Below are positions 1 through 8,747 of a DNA stretch of 38,231 bases, piece by piece (within the stretch, counting starts at the first letter, position 1; every line of letters begins with the position of its first letter). Origin of the DNA: Candidatus Zipacnadia bacterium (GTDB taxonomy: Bacteria; Armatimonadota; Zipacnadia; JALGUG01); the NCBI GenBank assembly GCA_029820995.1, contig JALGUG010000041.1, positions 1 through 38,231 of the forward strand. Direction: 5' to 3'. A program made the translations under genes and the position numbers. The notes below the pieces were generated by a model. It did not search any database and had not been told where the DNA came from. It saw only the letters and a list, made by a program, of their open reading frames with translations.

Positions 1-18
1 ACACGGGGTTGATAACTG

Positions 19-927
19 ATGCGACCAGTGATTATTGCGGACGCGAGCCGCGGTGGGCCCGGTGGAAGGCTCGGCGACTTCTTCCGTCGCTATCACCTGG
101 ATCGGATCGCAGGTGCGGCCTGGAAGATCGTGCTGGTGCTGATTGTGCTGGCGATCGTGTCGGGGAAGGCGGTGGTCACAGTGGGCCCGGGCGAGCGCGG
201 GGTGATTTTCAGCAAGATCTCGGGCGTGCTCGAGCGCGAGCTGAAGGAGGGATGGCACATCATTCTGCCGTTCCTGTGGGAACCGACGATCTACGACGTG
301 AAGCAACAGTCGTGGACCATCAGCATCGGCGAGAAGATGCCGCAGGCCGGCGAGCGGGTACCCGAGGAACCCAACCTGGTGGCTCTGACCAGCGATGGGC
401 AGCAGGTCACACTGGACCTGACGGTTCGCTATCATCCGGACCCGGTGAAGGTCTGGAGGCTGCACCAGCGCGTGGGTCCGGAGTACCTGAACAAGGTTAT
501 CCGGCCCCACACGCGTCGCACCGCACGGATGGTGGTGTCGCAGTACGATGTCACGGCGGTGTATTCGGAGGAACGACGGACTATTCAGCACGAGATTGCG
601 GAGGAGCTGAGTCGGGTGCTGCAGGACGAGGACATCATCCTCGACGAGTTCCTATTGCGGCACGTCAAGTTTACGGAACAGTTCCAGCAGGCAATCGAGG
701 CGAAGCAAGTGGCCGTGCAGGAAGTGGAGCAGATGGAATACGTCTTGCAGGCTGCGGAGAAGGAGAAGGAGAGCAAGATCGTGGAGGCGGAGGGCGAGGC
801 GGAAGCCATTCGGCTCCAGGGGACGGCGCTAAAGCAGAATCCGCTGCTGATTGACTATGAGTATGCGCGCAAGGTGGCGCCGCGCGTGGGAGCCATCATT
901 GGCAGCGAGGACCTGATACGCCGGTAG
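19..927 (+). CDS. SPFH/band-7 (prohibitin-like) membrane protein 1
   Basis: A 302-residue protein of the SPFH/band-7 (prohibitin, HflK/HflC) family. A basic N-terminus is followed by one membrane segment at about residues 33-52. The family-typical start of the SPFH domain (VGPGERGVIFSKISG) follows at about residues 55-69. The domain runs to about residue 200, and a charged Glu/Ala-rich coiled coil (about 215-262) follows. Family members form large ring or cage assemblies on the membrane and often control FtsH-type proteases; that role here is inference. The gene is followed 44 bases later by a paralogue, so the pair probably forms a hetero-oligomer in the manner of HflK-HflC. The ATG at 19 opens directly before the TM-containing N-terminus. 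Only 18 bases of upstream DNA are visible, so the start is not fully secure. Confidence 0.88.
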   Translation: MRPVIIADASRGGPGGRLGDFFRRYHLDRIAGAAWKIVLVLIVLAIVSGKAVVTVGPGERGVIFSKISGVLERELKEGWHIILPFLWEPTIYDVKQQSWTISIGEKMPQAGERVPEEPNLVALTSDGQQVTLDLTVRYHPDPVKVWRLHQRVGPEYLNKVIRPHTRRTARMVVSQYDVTAVYSEERRTIQHEIAEELSRVLQDEDIILDEFLLRHVKFTEQFQQAIEAKQVAVQEVEQMEYVLQAAEKEKESKIVEAEGEAEAIRLQGTALKQNPLLIDYEYARKVAPRVGAIIGSEDLIRR

Positions 928-971
928 CTGAGCGGCTGGAAAGAGAGCGAAGGCCCGAAAGGGGAGCGAAC

Positions 972-1865
972 ATGAGTGTGGTCAGAGATCAACGCGGTCT
1001 ATCAGGAATAGCGCTCGTGGCGGCGGTGGTAGCCATCATTGTGCTGGCGATCATCGTCGTCAGGACTTGCCTGATCGTCGTGCCGGCAGGACACCGCGGC
1101 GTGGTGTTCTCTCGGACTGGTGGCGTTCGGGGCAAGCCCTTGGGCGAGGGTCTCAACTTCGTCGTGCCGCTGGTGTGGTCGGTGGAACTGTTCGACGTGC
1201 GGTCGCAGACCTACACCTGTGGCGCTCAGCCCTATGCCGGCGAGATTCCCGGCGGCGAGCCGGTGCACGCCAAGAGCAGGGACGGTCAAGAGGTGAGTAT
1301 GGACATCTCGGTGCGCTACGCGCTGGACCCGGAGCAGGTGCCCTGGATCTACGAGAACGTGGGGATAGACATTATCGGGAGGATCCTGAAGCCGCAGCTC
1401 CGCAGCCATGCGCGAGATGTCGTTGCCGGTTACGAAGGGGTCACGATCTTTTCGCAGAAGCGCCGGGAGATCGAGAAGCAGATTGGTGAGCTGCTGGCCC
1501 AAAGCCTGGCCAAGAATCATATCTTACTGGAGCACCTGCTGGTGCGCAGGATCGCGTTCAGCACCGAGTTCCAGAGCGCGATTGAGCGCAAGCAGATCGC
1601 GATGCAGGACGCACAGCGCATGCAGTATGTGCTGGACAAGATGAGAAAGCAAAAGGAGGAGCGGATCATCCGGGCCACGGGCGAGTCGAAGGCCATCGCG
1701 CTCAAGGGCGCCGCGCTGGCGGCGTTCCCGGAGCTGATCCGCTACGAGTACGTCCAAAGCTTGCCGGAAGACATCAAGGTCGTGATCGCGGACACGCGCA
1801 CGATCATCAACATGTCCGACCTGGCGCCGACGACGGAAGTACAATCGCCATCCGCCAGACGCTAG
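972..1865 (+). CDS. SPFH/band-7 (prohibitin-like) membrane protein 2
   Basis: A 297-residue paralogue of the preceding gene. It has one long membrane segment at about residues 11-37, then the SPFH start (VPAGHRGVVFSRTGG, about 37-51) and a C-terminal coiled coil rich in Lys, Arg and Glu. It keeps the segment TEFQ.AIE.KQ(I/V)A.Q, shared with the first copy (TEQFQQAIEAKQVAVQ). The ATG at 972 is preceded by GAAAGGGGAGCGAAC, a clear ribosome-binding site. The two genes are adjacent and co-oriented and likely cotranscribed. They probably build a mixed membrane ring complex; the partner protease or substrate is not visible here. Confidence 0.88.
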   Translation: MSVVRDQRGLSGIALVAAVVAIIVLAIIVVRTCLIVVPAGHRGVVFSRTGGVRGKPLGEGLNFVVPLVWSVELFDVRSQTYTCGAQPYAGEIPGGEPVHAKSRDGQEVSMDISVRYALDPEQVPWIYENVGIDIIGRILKPQLRSHARDVVAGYEGVTIFSQKRREIEKQIGELLAQSLAKNHILLEHLLVRRIAFSTEFQSAIERKQIAMQDAQRMQYVLDKMRKQKEERIIRATGESKAIALKGAALAAFPELIRYEYVQSLPEDIKVVIADTRTIINMSDLAPTTEVQSPSARR

Positions 1866-1890
1866 CGTTCTTACGAAAGGAGCTTGCTTT

Positions 1891-2712
1891 GTGCCTCAGT
1901 ATCGGGTTGGTGCCCATGTTTATGTCTTCAGTCAGTACGGATTTGACCAGGTGGGCCAGTTTGAGGAGATCGTGGAGACCGTGTCTCGGGCAGGTTTCGA
2001 GGCCGTGGAGTTGATGGATCCCATGCTTGAGCAGCCCGGCTACAAGGAGCGCATAGATGCCGCACTGGAGGCGAACGGGCTGGCCCTGGTGGGCGCCTCG
2101 CACGGCTATCAGCTCTGGGACCCGGCGCAGGAGGAGCAGATCATCGCCGAAGGGACGCGCAGGGCGGAGCGGCTGTCCGTCTGGGAGGGGATGAAGGCAG
2201 GGACGAGCTGCAGCGGGAAGCGGTACGCCGACCGGACGGATCAGGAGAATGCCCAGGCCGTGAAGATGTGGACGAAGCTCGGCGAGATCTTCACGGAGCG
2301 GGGCGTGCGCCTGAACTACCACACGCATGGCGAGCCGGTCGAGGACGTGCGCCTCGTCACAGACAATGTGCCTCCCGAGGTTCTCGCACTGGGGCCGGAC
2401 CTGGACTGGCTGCGCGTGGGCGGCATTGACCCGTACGAGTTCTGCCGCGAGTTCGGTGACCGGCTGGACATGCTGCACATCCGGGACTATCACCTGGGCG
2501 GCGATCGGACGGAGGCGCTCGGCGAGGGCGACGCCGACTATGCGCGACTGGATGCACTGCTGCGGGAGATCGGCTTCACCGGCGATTTCGTGGTCGAGCT
2601 GGCTATCCCGGCCGGCCACGAGCCGACAAGGCCAGTGAACGAGCTCCTGAAGGCTTCCGTGGATCATCTCAAAGCCACAATAGGGTATCAGCCGCCGCGC
2701 GAGAAAGCGTGA
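1891..2712 (+). CDS. sugar phosphate isomerase/epimerase family TIM-barrel protein
   Basis: A 273-residue protein of the xylose isomerase-like/AP endonuclease 2 TIM-barrel superfamily. Visible features are the N-terminal strand with GAHVYVFSQYG, the strand ending GFEAVELMDP (Glu40, a likely metal ligand), LNYHTHGEPVED, the MLHIRDYH strand, and the C-terminal strand FVVELAIPAG with another likely metal-binding Glu. Such enzymes interconvert sugars, inositols or hydroxypyruvate-type substrates using a divalent metal. The exact substrate cannot be read from sequence. The start is GTG at 1891 with AAAGGAGCTTG just upstream. It begins 25 bases after the second SPFH gene, so it may be cotranscribed, although no functional link is obvious. 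Confidence 0.82.
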   Translation: MPQYRVGAHVYVFSQYGFDQVGQFEEIVETVSRAGFEAVELMDPMLEQPGYKERIDAALEANGLALVGASHGYQLWDPAQEEQIIAEGTRRAERLSVWEGMKAGTSCSGKRYADRTDQENAQAVKMWTKLGEIFTERGVRLNYHTHGEPVEDVRLVTDNVPPEVLALGPDLDWLRVGGIDPYEFCREFGDRLDMLHIRDYHLGGDRTEALGEGDADYARLDALLREIGFTGDFVVELAIPAGHEPTRPVNELLKASVDHLKATIGYQPPREKA

Positions 2713-2830
2713 TGCGACCTGATTGACCGTCCCCTGTACGGCGCGAGCGCTGTGGTCGGTTCCTCTGGATGCCGCTCTCGACGCTGCGGGCGGAACCGTA
2801 AGCCCCGGTGCGAACGTCAATACTGATGCG

Positions 2831-4474
2831 ATGAGCACTTCCCCATCCGGACAGAGCGGTTGGCGCACCAAGTTGCACATGTGGCTGGACCGGGCCCTGC
2901 GGTGGGCCGGCGCCAACCTGAGCCTGACCGCCATCGGTCTGGCGGGGATATTGGTCCTCGGCTGCGCGGGAGCCTATCGGTGTTCGCACGCGCCGGCACG
3001 AGTCGGCGGACCGGCGGGCGAGTTGCGGCGTGTCGTAGAGCGAGCGGGCACGCAGGAACAGCGGGTGAGGATCATCGAGGAGTGGGGCAAGAAGAAGCGC
3101 GCGGGGCGGCTGCGCGAACTGGAGCAGCGCTTCGCCGCAGGGAAGGCGAGCCGACAGGAGACGGAGGAGCTGGGGCGGCGGCTGGCCGATAAGGGGGATT
3201 TCGCAGGCGCGGGGCCGGTTCTGGCGGACCTGGTGCCGCCGTTCAAGCCGACACCGGGACCGCAACTGCGGGACTATCTGTGGGGGCCCTCACGGTGGCT
3301 TAAGTACCTCAAGGGCCGCGTGCAGCACCGACGCGACATGCAAGCCGCGCGCCGACAATACGAGCAGAATGCCCCCTTCGGACTGGCTGAGCAGAGAGGG
3401 CGCCCCGGAGTGACTCACTCGGAGAGCGACACGAATATGGCTCTGGCATTATACGAGTACTGCCTGACGCGCTACCCGAAATCTCCCCACGCCCAGGAGT
3501 GCCGGAAGGCAATCGCCGTTCTGGGATCGCGCACGCCGCAGGGGAAGCCAGTCGGTCGGCCGCTGGCAGTGGATCTAGTGAAGCAGGCCGATGGGCGCTT
3601 GCAGAGCGCTCGGACGGCAAAGGCGAAGGCCGAGGCACAAACCGCGAAGGCGGAGGCCCTGGCGATTCTGGCGGGATACGAACCGTCGAAGCGGGCCGAG
3701 AAGCTGCGCGCGCAGGCGGCGGTGCTGAGACAGGAGGCCGAGAGGGATTTCTACCGGCCCGAACGGGAGGCGAGCACGCGCCAGAAGCTCGAACGTTACC
3801 GACGCATGAGGAAACAGGGCCTGGGTCCGGAGGAATGGGCGGCAACCTGTCTGGGCATCGGGCGGTGCCTGGCCAAGCTGGGACAGAGAGACGAGGCGGC
3901 GAAGGAACTGCGCAAAGCGGCACATGCCGGCAGTGCCAAGACCTCGCTGGATGCGGTGCGCGAGCTGTGTCGGTTGGCGCCCGAGGGCATTAGCTATAGG
4001 GACGCGGCTCGCGAGGTGCAGAGGGCCTGGAAGTCGCACGAGGCCGAGCTACGTGCCGACAAGCAGCTCCGGCATTACCTTGGCTCTGCCTCCGGCGCGG
4101 CGCGAAAGATTGCCGAGAAGCTGCAAGAGCAAGGCGACCGGGCCGAGGAGGCGGAGCTGCTGGAAGTGGTTCTGGAGCTTGATACGCTTGGTCAGGACAA
4201 GTGGGACCAGCAGCGCAATGCCATGCGGCTCTTGACCAGTTATCTGGCGCAGAACCGCGAACCGGAGGCCCGCCGGACGGCCGAGCGCTGCGCTGAACTC
4301 GCGCGCCAGGACCGAGTCGAGGGCTGTACGGCACAGGACGTGCTGGCGTACGCCCGGACGAAGCCGGCCGCCGGCGATAAGGTGCAATGGAGCAGCTATG
4401 AGTTGAAGCGGATGGCCGAGCAACGCGCGCGGCGGGAGGAGGACGGTGTCCCGCTGCCACAGCCGGTTGAGTAG
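2831..4474 (+). CDS. membrane-anchored protein with TPR-like helical repeats
   Basis: A 547-residue protein of unknown function, counted from the ATG at 2831. The frame stays open upstream to a TTG at 2723, but that extension does not look protein-like. A membrane segment sits at about residues 30-50 and ends LVLGCAGAYRC. The rest is almost entirely charged, helical and rich in Ala, Arg, Glu and Lys. It includes TPR-like pairs (for example ALYEYCLTRYPKSPHAQEC and ECLGIG-type repeats with CLAKLGQRDEAAKELRKAA) and a heptad-like Lys/Ala/Glu stretch near residues 255-290. This suggests a membrane-tethered scaffold facing one compartment. It converges with the gene that ends at 4560. No enzyme motif was seen. 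Confidence 0.72.
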   Translation: MSTSPSGQSGWRTKLHMWLDRALRWAGANLSLTAIGLAGILVLGCAGAYRCSHAPARVGGPAGELRRVVERAGTQEQRVRIIEEWGKKKRAGRLRELEQRFAAGKASRQETEELGRRLADKGDFAGAGPVLADLVPPFKPTPGPQLRDYLWGPSRWLKYLKGRVQHRRDMQAARRQYEQNAPFGLAEQRGRPGVTHSESDTNMALALYEYCLTRYPKSPHAQECRKAIAVLGSRTPQGKPVGRPLAVDLVKQADGRLQSARTAKAKAEAQTAKAEALAILAGYEPSKRAEKLRAQAAVLRQEAERDFYRPEREASTRQKLERYRRMRKQGLGPEEWAATCLGIGRCLAKLGQRDEAAKELRKAAHAGSAKTSLDAVRELCRLAPEGISYRDAAREVQRAWKSHEAELRADKQLRHYLGSASGAARKIAEKLQEQGDRAEEAELLEVVLELDTLGQDKWDQQRNAMRLLTSYLAQNREPEARRTAERCAELARQDRVEGCTAQDVLAYARTKPAAGDKVQWSSYELKRMAEQRARREEDGVPLPQPVE

Positions 4475-4559
4475 ACTGGAAGCGGCTCCAAAACCCTAAC
4501 AACAGTCCCGAATGACTTCGCTCCTGCAAGGCTGTGAAAGCACCCCATAATATAGTATC

Positions 4560-5936
4560 TTAATATCTCTTGGTCGCGTTCTCCCCTCCTGGCCCGTCCA
4601 CAGTGATACTGCCCTGGTCCGCCTTCTGGCGAAGAGCCTCGGCGCGGTCCTTGCGGCCCAGGCGCTCGTAGCAGCGGGCCAGGTTCTCCGTCAGACCCTT
4701 GATCTGACGGGGGTCGGCGGCCTGAGAGAGAGCCTGCTCGAGAACGGGGATCGCGAGGTCCCAATACTCTCGTCTCATTAGCGCGCGGGCGCGGCGTTCG
4801 AGCTGCCCGTCGGCCATGGCACTGTCGCTGTACAGCTCCTCCGCTTCAGCGACAGGCGGGACGTTGCCGACGAGATGTGTGACGGGGACGCCCGCGGCGT
4901 GGGCCTGGGGGCGGCGGAACTGGACGGTGGCCTCGCCGGGGAGCCCCCGCGAACCGGGGAAGTCCTGCAGGGGCGCCAGAAGCTCCCAGGTGTACTTGCC
5001 TTTAGTGATCGTGTTCCCGCAAGGCGCGAAGGTCAGGCCGACATCCGTTTTCACGCGCTCGACCTGGGTGCGCGGGTCCGAGCGACCGTTCGCGAGCGGG
5101 CGCTCGCCGGTCCACTGGAAGGTCGCCAGGAACAGGTCGCCGCCGGGGTTGAGGTACAAGCCGTGGATGGCGATGGTGAGGTCGTCGGCGTGAACGGTCG
5201 CGAGGGGCTGGGACATGTTGTCCAGCTCATGGTCCAGTTCAATCACCCTGGCAGTGGGGAGGAGCTGCGGCTTGAAAAGCGTGTCGGGCAGGTCGGGCCC
5301 GAAGTCGTACTCCCAGCGTGCGGTGCGTTCGTTCGGCCCTGTGGGCCCCATGTGCTCCTCGATGAACAGCGGCAATTCGGTGCGCTCCAGCAGGCAGACT
5401 GTTGCGCTGCGTGCGCCGGAGCGGAGGCGGCCTGTGAGCTCAATGGTCTGCAGACGGCGGCCCTGATCGTCGCGCCGGCGACTCGTCTTCGCCGAGACCT
5501 CGTCCGGCAGGGGCTCGTTCAGCCAGGTCGGGCCCCAGGCGCGGCGCCGCCGTGCTTGAGGGGCCTCAGCCGCGCGCTTGACGACCAGACGCCCGCTGTC
5601 GCGGACGCTCCAGAGCGTGTCGCCATCGCAGACATCCGTCTTGGTCAACCGCCACTTGCCGTCGCGCCGGTCGAGGAACTCGGCGCGATATCGCCCGTCG
5701 GGTGCGTGCCACTGACGATAGCGAAAGGCCGGCCCCCCTTGGCTCCGGGTGACAGCGTGCTGGAGGAAGAAGCTCTGTTGGCTCTGCATAGCGGCCGTCA
5801 TCGGCTCGAAGGAGAGGCAACGCGTGGAGAAGTAGTGGAAGGCCTCAAGCCCGGCCCACAGGGCACTGGTCGCCAGAACGAGGGCGAGAACAGGATGCCA
5901 CCAGGTGCTCTTCTTGGCCGGCGGCTGCTCGGACAT
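4560..5936 (-). CDS. membrane-anchored protein with LolA-like middle and C-terminal TPR
   Basis: A 458-residue protein with a short cytoplasmic N-terminus, one membrane segment at about residues 13-33, and a long extracytoplasmic part. Residues about 55-200 contain alternating strands of the type GRYRAEFLDRRDGKWRL... DGDTLWSV. This recalls LolA/MucB-like lipoprotein-sorting folds, but the match is by pattern only. The C-terminus (about 390-445) carries a TPR-like unit (DLAIPVLEQALSQA ... NLARCYERLGRKDRAEAL). It is the last gene of the leftward leuC-leuD group, 48 bases after purN. Function unknown. Confidence 0.7.
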   Translation of the reverse strand: MSEQPPAKKSTWWHPVLALVLATSALWAGLEAFHYFSTRCLSFEPMTAAMQSQQSFFLQHAVTRSQGGPAFRYRQWHAPDGRYRAEFLDRRDGKWRLTKTDVCDGDTLWSVRDSGRLVVKRAAEAPQARRRRAWGPTWLNEPLPDEVSAKTSRRRDDQGRRLQTIELTGRLRSGARSATVCLLERTELPLFIEEHMGPTGPNERTARWEYDFGPDLPDTLFKPQLLPTARVIELDHELDNMSQPLATVHADDLTIAIHGLYLNPGGDLFLATFQWTGERPLANGRSDPRTQVERVKTDVGLTFAPCGNTITKGKYTWELLAPLQDFPGSRGLPGEATVQFRRPQAHAAGVPVTHLVGNVPPVAEAEELYSDSAMADGQLERRARALMRREYWDLAIPVLEQALSQAADPRQIKGLTENLARCYERLGRKDRAEALRQKADQGSITVDGPGGENATKRY

Positions 5937-5984
5937 GGCCGGTGACTCTCGATCGCACAGAACGACGGTCGGTCTTCCTGCCGG

Positions 5985-6668
5985 TTACGGCCGGAATCGC
6001 ACGTGCTTTCGCCGGCCGGAGGAGCCGTTCCAGACCTTGGCAGAGGCGGCCCAGTCGGGCGGATCAACTACGTCGGCGCGGCCCTCGACGATCAGCCGGA
6101 CGGCTTCGATGTAGCACTCGTGCTCGTGCGGGAGCAGGCGGGCGGCGAAGGTGTCGGGCGTATCGTCTTCTTCGATGGGGATCGCGCGTTGGATGATGAT
6201 GGGGCCCTGGTCGTACTCCTCCGTCACGAAGTGGATCGTGCATCCGCCGACCTTCATGCCGGAGGCGAGCACAGCTTCGTGTACATGATGGCCGTACCAA
6301 CCATGGCCGCCGAAAAAGGGCAGTAGTGCAGGGTGGCTGTTGATGATACGCCACTCATATTCGCGGATGATCGCCGGAGGAAGTTGCTTGAGGAAGCCCG
6401 CCAGGCAGATCAGGTCAACCTGGTGCGGCCGCAGGAAGGCGCGGAAGGCCGCGGTTAGCGCCTCGGGCGAGGCATAATCCTGCCGCCGGAGCGTGACCGT
6501 GGGGATGGCTCGGCCCGCAGCGCGCCTGAAGGCCCCGGCCTCGGCCTTATTGCCAAAGACCACGGCAATCCGGGCGTTCAGCACTCCGGTTTCGCAGGCA
6601 TCCATCAGGGCCTGCAGCGTCGTTCCGCCGCCGTCAGCACCGACCGCGAGATTGAAGCTGTCGGACAT
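5985..6668 (-). CDS. purN: phosphoribosylglycinamide formyltransferase-like protein (PurN family)
   Basis: A 227-residue member of the formyltransferase family. PurN transfers a formyl group from 10-formyltetrahydrofolate to glycinamide ribonucleotide in purine synthesis. The phosphate-binding loop is GADGGGTTLQ (residues 10-19). The catalytic Asn110 and His112 lie in IINSHPALLP, and Asp153 lies in EEYDQGPIIIQ; these match the Asn-His-Asp triad of E. coli PurN. The ATG at 6668 is chosen because AAGGGGGCAAAGCAC sits just before it and the phosphate loop follows directly. The longer frame to 6815 would add about 49 residues unlike the family. The loop GGHGWYGHHVH is longer than usual, so a formyltransferase acting on another amine is possible. 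Confidence 0.85.
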   Translation of the reverse strand: MSDSFNLAVGADGGGTTLQALMDACETGVLNARIAVVFGNKAEAGAFRRAAGRAIPTVTLRRQDYASPEALTAAFRAFLRPHQVDLICLAGFLKQLPPAIIREYEWRIINSHPALLPFFGGHGWYGHHVHEAVLASGMKVGGCTIHFVTEEYDQGPIIIQRAIPIEEDDTPDTFAARLLPHEHECYIEAVRLIVEGRADVVDPPDWAASAKVWNGSSGRRKHVRFRP

Positions 6669-6856
6669 GTGCTTTGCCCCCTTGCGCCGTGGTCGCAGCG
6701 CTTCTTTGCAGAAATCCGCATGACGTGGGGAGGCTGAATACGGCCCCTGCGGCCGGAGCGCTCCGCTCCCCGTGGAGGGCAGACCGGACTGCGAGCAGAG
6801 CTCGCAGTGGCACACATGCTTGACGGTTGCGGACCAACCGAACGAGTTGGCCGTGC

Positions 6857-8119
6857 TCAGGCTTGCCCTTTCAGACCGACTGCGCTGTGGCAGAAGCCCT
6901 TCACCCGATCATCCCTCACGGGGCAGTCGGCTGGATCGCACTTGTGCTCGTATCCACATGCCGCAAGTGCGACGGAGCACTGGAGGCCGGACTGCGCGTG
7001 ACACACCTCGCCAACTCCACTGCCGAACAAGCACGTGCCGCACATGTTACGCTCGCACATCGCGGGGACGAAATCGAAGGTGACGTCCAACTGCTCGGGG
7101 TAGAACGCGAGGTCCTCATCCTCCGTCAAGAGCTCATAGATCGCCCGAATGGTGCGCGGCATGTTCCAGGACTGGCGCTCCTGGCGAAGGTAGGGGCTGA
7201 ACAGCCCGCGGCGGAAGGTGGGGCTGTTGTTCCACACGTCTCCGGGCAGTTCGAGGGCATGCAAGCCCGCTCTGAGGCACTGGTTGCCCCGCTCCCATCG
7301 GTCAACGTCCGGCCGATTAGCAGCCTTCAGGGCCCCGACAAATGCGTCATTGAACTCTGGGCTCTTCAGGTAGTCCCGGAGCGAGCACCAGAGACGCTTC
7401 CGCTCGAAGTAGCGGAAGTTGGCATCCCACCCGTCAATGCACGAGTGCGGATCACGGCGGAACGCTTCGGCGTCCTGAGTGACCTTCTTCTGCATGTCCT
7501 CAAGCTCGTCATCGACTCGCTCTGCCCGGACCGTACCCCCGGCGCTGTAGGTCAGCCCGTCCAGACCGGCCGCGATTCTTCGGATGGCGTGCCGAGAATC
7601 GTCGTTCCCCGAGGCAGCTTGGGCGATGAACCGCGCCAGGCTTCGGTCGGCGAGCTCATCGAGCAGCGCCAATGTGCGGAAGATAAGGACGAGATCCTCG
7701 GGCATATAGCGGGAAGCAAATTGCACAGGCCCTTCAGTGATTTCGTAGCGTTCCAGGCGGGCGTTGGCTTGTTTGAGATCGCACTCGAGCCAGACGTGGA
7801 CGCGTCCCCGGCTATCCGGCTCCTGCCGTGTGTACTTCCGCAGCAGCGCGAGGACGTCCCCTCGATCGCGGCTGTAAGCCCGCGCGATATGGGAGAGGAC
7901 ATATCCGCCAACCTCCCAGATGCGCTGAAAGGGCGTCTGACGGTCTGTGATGTAGCAGAGCCAGTGCGTGAGCAGCTTCTCGTCGTCCGTGAGGTCCGCG
8001 GTGTAGTAATTGATGAGGTCGTAGTTGCCGGGCTCTTGCCAGCGAATCTGATCCAGCCAGGAGAAGGTCTGCAGAATCAGGTGCATCTTGTCCTTGCACG
8101 TGACCTCAAGCGGTCCCAT
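6857..8119 (-). CDS. unknown protein with cysteine-rich C-terminus
   Basis: A 420-residue protein that I do not recognise. Most of it is helical, polar and rich in Trp, Arg and Asp. The last 60 residues hold nine cysteines in order C-x4-C-x2-C-x9-C-x7-C-x6-C-x5-C-x4-C-x10-C. This looks like a metal site, possibly an iron-sulfur cluster or zinc. The ATG at 8119 is preceded by GGGGGGAGCAGTG, and a GTG lies one codon earlier. It sits between leuD (35 bases upstream) and purN on the same strand and is probably cotranscribed. Linkage to leuCD, whose product enzyme carries a 4Fe-4S cluster, makes a cluster-related role conceivable, but this is conjecture. Confidence 0.75.
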   Translation of the reverse strand: MGPLEVTCKDKMHLILQTFSWLDQIRWQEPGNYDLINYYTADLTDDEKLLTHWLCYITDRQTPFQRIWEVGGYVLSHIARAYSRDRGDVLALLRKYTRQEPDSRGRVHVWLECDLKQANARLERYEITEGPVQFASRYMPEDLVLIFRTLALLDELADRSLARFIAQAASGNDDSRHAIRRIAAGLDGLTYSAGGTVRAERVDDELEDMQKKVTQDAEAFRRDPHSCIDGWDANFRYFERKRLWCSLRDYLKSPEFNDAFVGALKAANRPDVDRWERGNQCLRAGLHALELPGDVWNNSPTFRRGLFSPYLRQERQSWNMPRTIRAIYELLTEDEDLAFYPEQLDVTFDFVPAMCERNMCGTCLFGSGVGEVCHAQSGLQCSVALAACGYEHKCDPADCPVRDDRVKGFCHSAVGLKGQA

Positions 8120-8156
8120 CACTGCTCCCCCCGATACCGCACCGGTCGCCGCGCTC

Positions 8157-8663
8157 TCAGGAATCGCCCAGCGCGAAGCCCTTGTGCTTTTTGATGTGCT
8201 CGACCAGGCCGCCGTCGTTGAGGATCACGGACATCACCGGCGGAGGCGGCGAAAAGGCGAACTCCTTGCCGTTCGTCTTGTCTACCAGCTTGCCGGCCGC
8301 AAGGTCCAGCTCCAGCTCGTCGCCCTCGTCAATCTCGTCCGTGTCCAGGACGATCGGCGGGAGACCGACGTTGATGCTGTTGCGGAAGAAGATCCGCGCG
8401 AAGCTCTTGGCGATAACGGCGCTCACACCCACAAGCTTGATAATCGCAGGGGCATGTTCGCGGCTGGAGCCCTGACCGAAGTTCCGGCCGGCGACCACGA
8501 AGTCGCCCGGCTGGACCCGCGAGGCGAACTCCGGCCTGGCATCCTCCAGGACGTGCTGGGCCAGCTCCGGGAGGTCGCTGCGCAGGTGGAAGTACCTGCC
8601 GGGAGCAATGTGGTCCGTGCTGATTCCGTCGCCGAACTTCCAGGCTTTGCCGGAGGATTTCAT
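8157..8663 (-). CDS. leuD: 3-isopropylmalate dehydratase small subunit (LeuD family)
   Basis: A 168-residue swivel-domain subunit of the aconitase superfamily. With LeuC it isomerises 2- and 3-isopropylmalate in leucine synthesis, or a related hydroxyacid. The conserved substrate-binding loop GQGSSREHAP lies at residues 64-72, preceded by PGDFVVAGRNF and followed by AVIAKSFARIFFRNSINVGLP, all diagnostic. The ATG at 8663 opens at MKSSGKAWKFGD. An in-frame extension to 8705 would add 14 residues but lacks the family start. The short length is typical of the stand-alone LeuD2 group, whose members also include homoaconitase and dimethylmalate dehydratase subunits, so the exact substrate is not certain. 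Confidence 0.9.
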   Translation of the reverse strand: MKSSGKAWKFGDGISTDHIAPGRYFHLRSDLPELAQHVLEDARPEFASRVQPGDFVVAGRNFGQGSSREHAPAIIKLVGVSAVIAKSFARIFFRNSINVGLPPIVLDTDEIDEGDELELDLAAGKLVDKTNGKEFAFSPPPPVMSVILNDGGLVEHIKKHKGFALGDS

Positions 8664-8747
8664 AGCGTGCCTCTTTCGAGCAGAAACGGTGAGTTGGTCT
8701 GACATGGCTTTTGAAGCGCGTGCCGGTATCGAGCCCGTTGTTCCGGA

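Noticed and set aside
4875..5945. Plus-strand open frame opposite the membrane/TPR protein
   Set aside because: No start signal or domain pattern; the minus-strand protein has a membrane segment and a TPR.
6827..8194. Long plus-strand open frame opposite the Cys-rich protein
   Set aside because: The minus-strand reading has a strong ribosome-binding site, sits in a leftward operon and has ordered Cys spacing; the plus reading has no family pattern.
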